A DNA stretch of 64,000 bases, from the NCBI GenBank assembly GCA_024138025.1, contig JAMXBD010000689.1:372001-436000 (forward strand). The letters run 5' to 3'. Below the pieces are notes generated by a model. It ran no database searches, was not told the origin of the DNA, and saw nothing but the letters and a program-made list of their open reading frames with translations. This stretch comes from Combretum micranthum. Its lineage: Eukaryota; Streptophyta; Magnoliopsida; Myrtales; Combretaceae. The position numbers and the translations under genes are program-made. This document shows positions 63,401 through 64,000 of the stretch, piece after piece (within the stretch, counting starts at the first letter, position 1; every line of letters starts with the position of its first letter).

Positions 63401-64000
63401 ACATAAAAAAAATTGTTTCACTTGATGAAGAGCCAATCAAATCACAAACATGCTCTACTTAATACATGACCAAATGTAGGAAGATAAAAAAAGAATTATA
63501 GGCCTTTTAGATTTCAAGATATGCTGACCAAATACTCTTTATTTAGGGGGTTCATGGAAAGCAATTGGCCCCTTAAGGTACCTTTCACCCTTATGCAGCT
63601 CGTTCTATTCAAAGAGAAATTATGTTAGTGGAACAAAAATGTTTTTGGATTAATACCACAAATCAAAAAGAGACTAGAGAAGAAAATTGATGCACTGGAG
63701 AATCTGATGGTACATCAACCAACACAAGACATCCTAAACCAATTAAATTTTTTCCTTGAAGAATTGCATAAAATGCTTCACGATGAAGAAATACTTTAGG
63801 CACAAAAAGCTAGATCACAATGGGTAATTAAAGGGGATAGGAATGCGTGCTTCTTCTACCCAACAACAATGGTGAGAAGAGGTAAATCCAGAATCCTATG
63901 CTTAGAAGATGAGATGGGGTGGGGCATTACTGATCAGAATGAAATAGAGAGACTAACTATATCCTACTACTGAAGACTCCTTACACTTGATAAATTTGAA
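63400..64000 (+). pseudogene. LINE region between endonuclease and reverse transcriptase, copy 2
   Basis: Readable pieces are KRLEKKIDALENLM, LNQLNFFLEELHKMLHDEE, AQKARSQWVIKGDRNACFF and RILCLEDEMGWGITDQNEIE. These match the conserved pre-RT linker of plant LINEs (QKSR..W...GD.NT.FFH...R.R.N.I). The reverse transcriptase should follow to the right of the window. Confidence 0.75.

Larger units (their letters stand above)
60254..64000 (+). mobile_element. LINE/PB1 composite, copy 2 (continues past the window)
   Basis: It is collinear with 51580-55019 plus 59545-59613 of copy 1, starting at GCAACCACCAAGTCGATCTC. It then continues through the rest of the endonuclease and the linker before reverse transcriptase. 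It lacks the upstream DUF4283 part and the hAT and LTR insertions. It is decayed by many stops and frameshifts. Confidence 0.78.

Noticed and set aside
1..64000. CRISPR arrays, bacterial operons, viral genomes or toxin genes
   Set aside because: None seen; the window is ordinary plant nuclear DNA with host genes and transposable elements.

Overview
The window is nuclear DNA of a flowering plant, most likely a eudicot. It is AT-rich, its genes carry GT-AG introns, it is full of plant-type transposable elements, and its three recognisable host genes have close Arabidopsis counterparts. From left to right they are the 3' end of a chloroplast Obg GTPase gene (OBGC, + strand, 175-2360), an intact intronless AP2/ERF gene of the PUCHI/FRIZZY PANICLE/BD1 type (+ strand, 35513-36616), and a multi-exon CCCH zinc-finger gene of the C3H58 type (- strand, 40713-48176). 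From memory, the Arabidopsis relatives are three consecutive loci (At5g18570 OBGC, At5g18560 PUCHI, At5g18550 C3H58), so this looks like a conserved microsyntenic block stretched by repeats.

The 33 kb between OBGC and PUCHI holds no convincing host gene. It contains an LTR-like direct repeat with primer-binding-site-like words (4770-5996), Mutator-type MITEs (6116-6480, 21501-21780, 34335-34682), a GC-richer patch with seven ACGT cores (9757-10290), a ~540-bp duplicated unit split by a 1.65-kb LTR-type element with a perfect TAGAT target duplication (12355-15057), a run of 30 G followed by a 21-bp tandem repeat (15185-15403), a degenerate ~24-bp minisatellite (19591-19904) and a 1.9-kb LTR-type element flanked by CATCT (26105-28006). 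PUCHI is followed by another Mutator-type MITE (37628-38050).

The CCCH gene has canonical splice sites and well conserved zinc fingers. However, four of its six visible exons are each exactly one base short of an open frame, and the exon that should encode the fourth zinc finger was not found. It is therefore either a recent pseudogene or a sequence/assembly problem. Its long intron carries a Tourist-like MITE and a 750-bp foldback element.

From about 50.1 kb to the end the window is a nested transposon complex. A decayed LINE (DUF4283, zinc knuckle, AP-type endonuclease) that also contains a PB1-domain gene fragment has been cut by a Mutator-type MITE (50876-51134), a hAT-type element (53631-54392) and a non-coding LTR retrotransposon (55020-59544). 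That retrotransposon itself holds a second copy of the 1.65-kb element (56594-58235). A second copy of the LINE/PB1 composite starts near 60254 and runs off the right edge. I found no new multi-gene system. The most unusual items are the PB1/LINE composite, the long-LTR element with almost no interior, the 1.65-kb element family, and the lesions in the CCCH gene.
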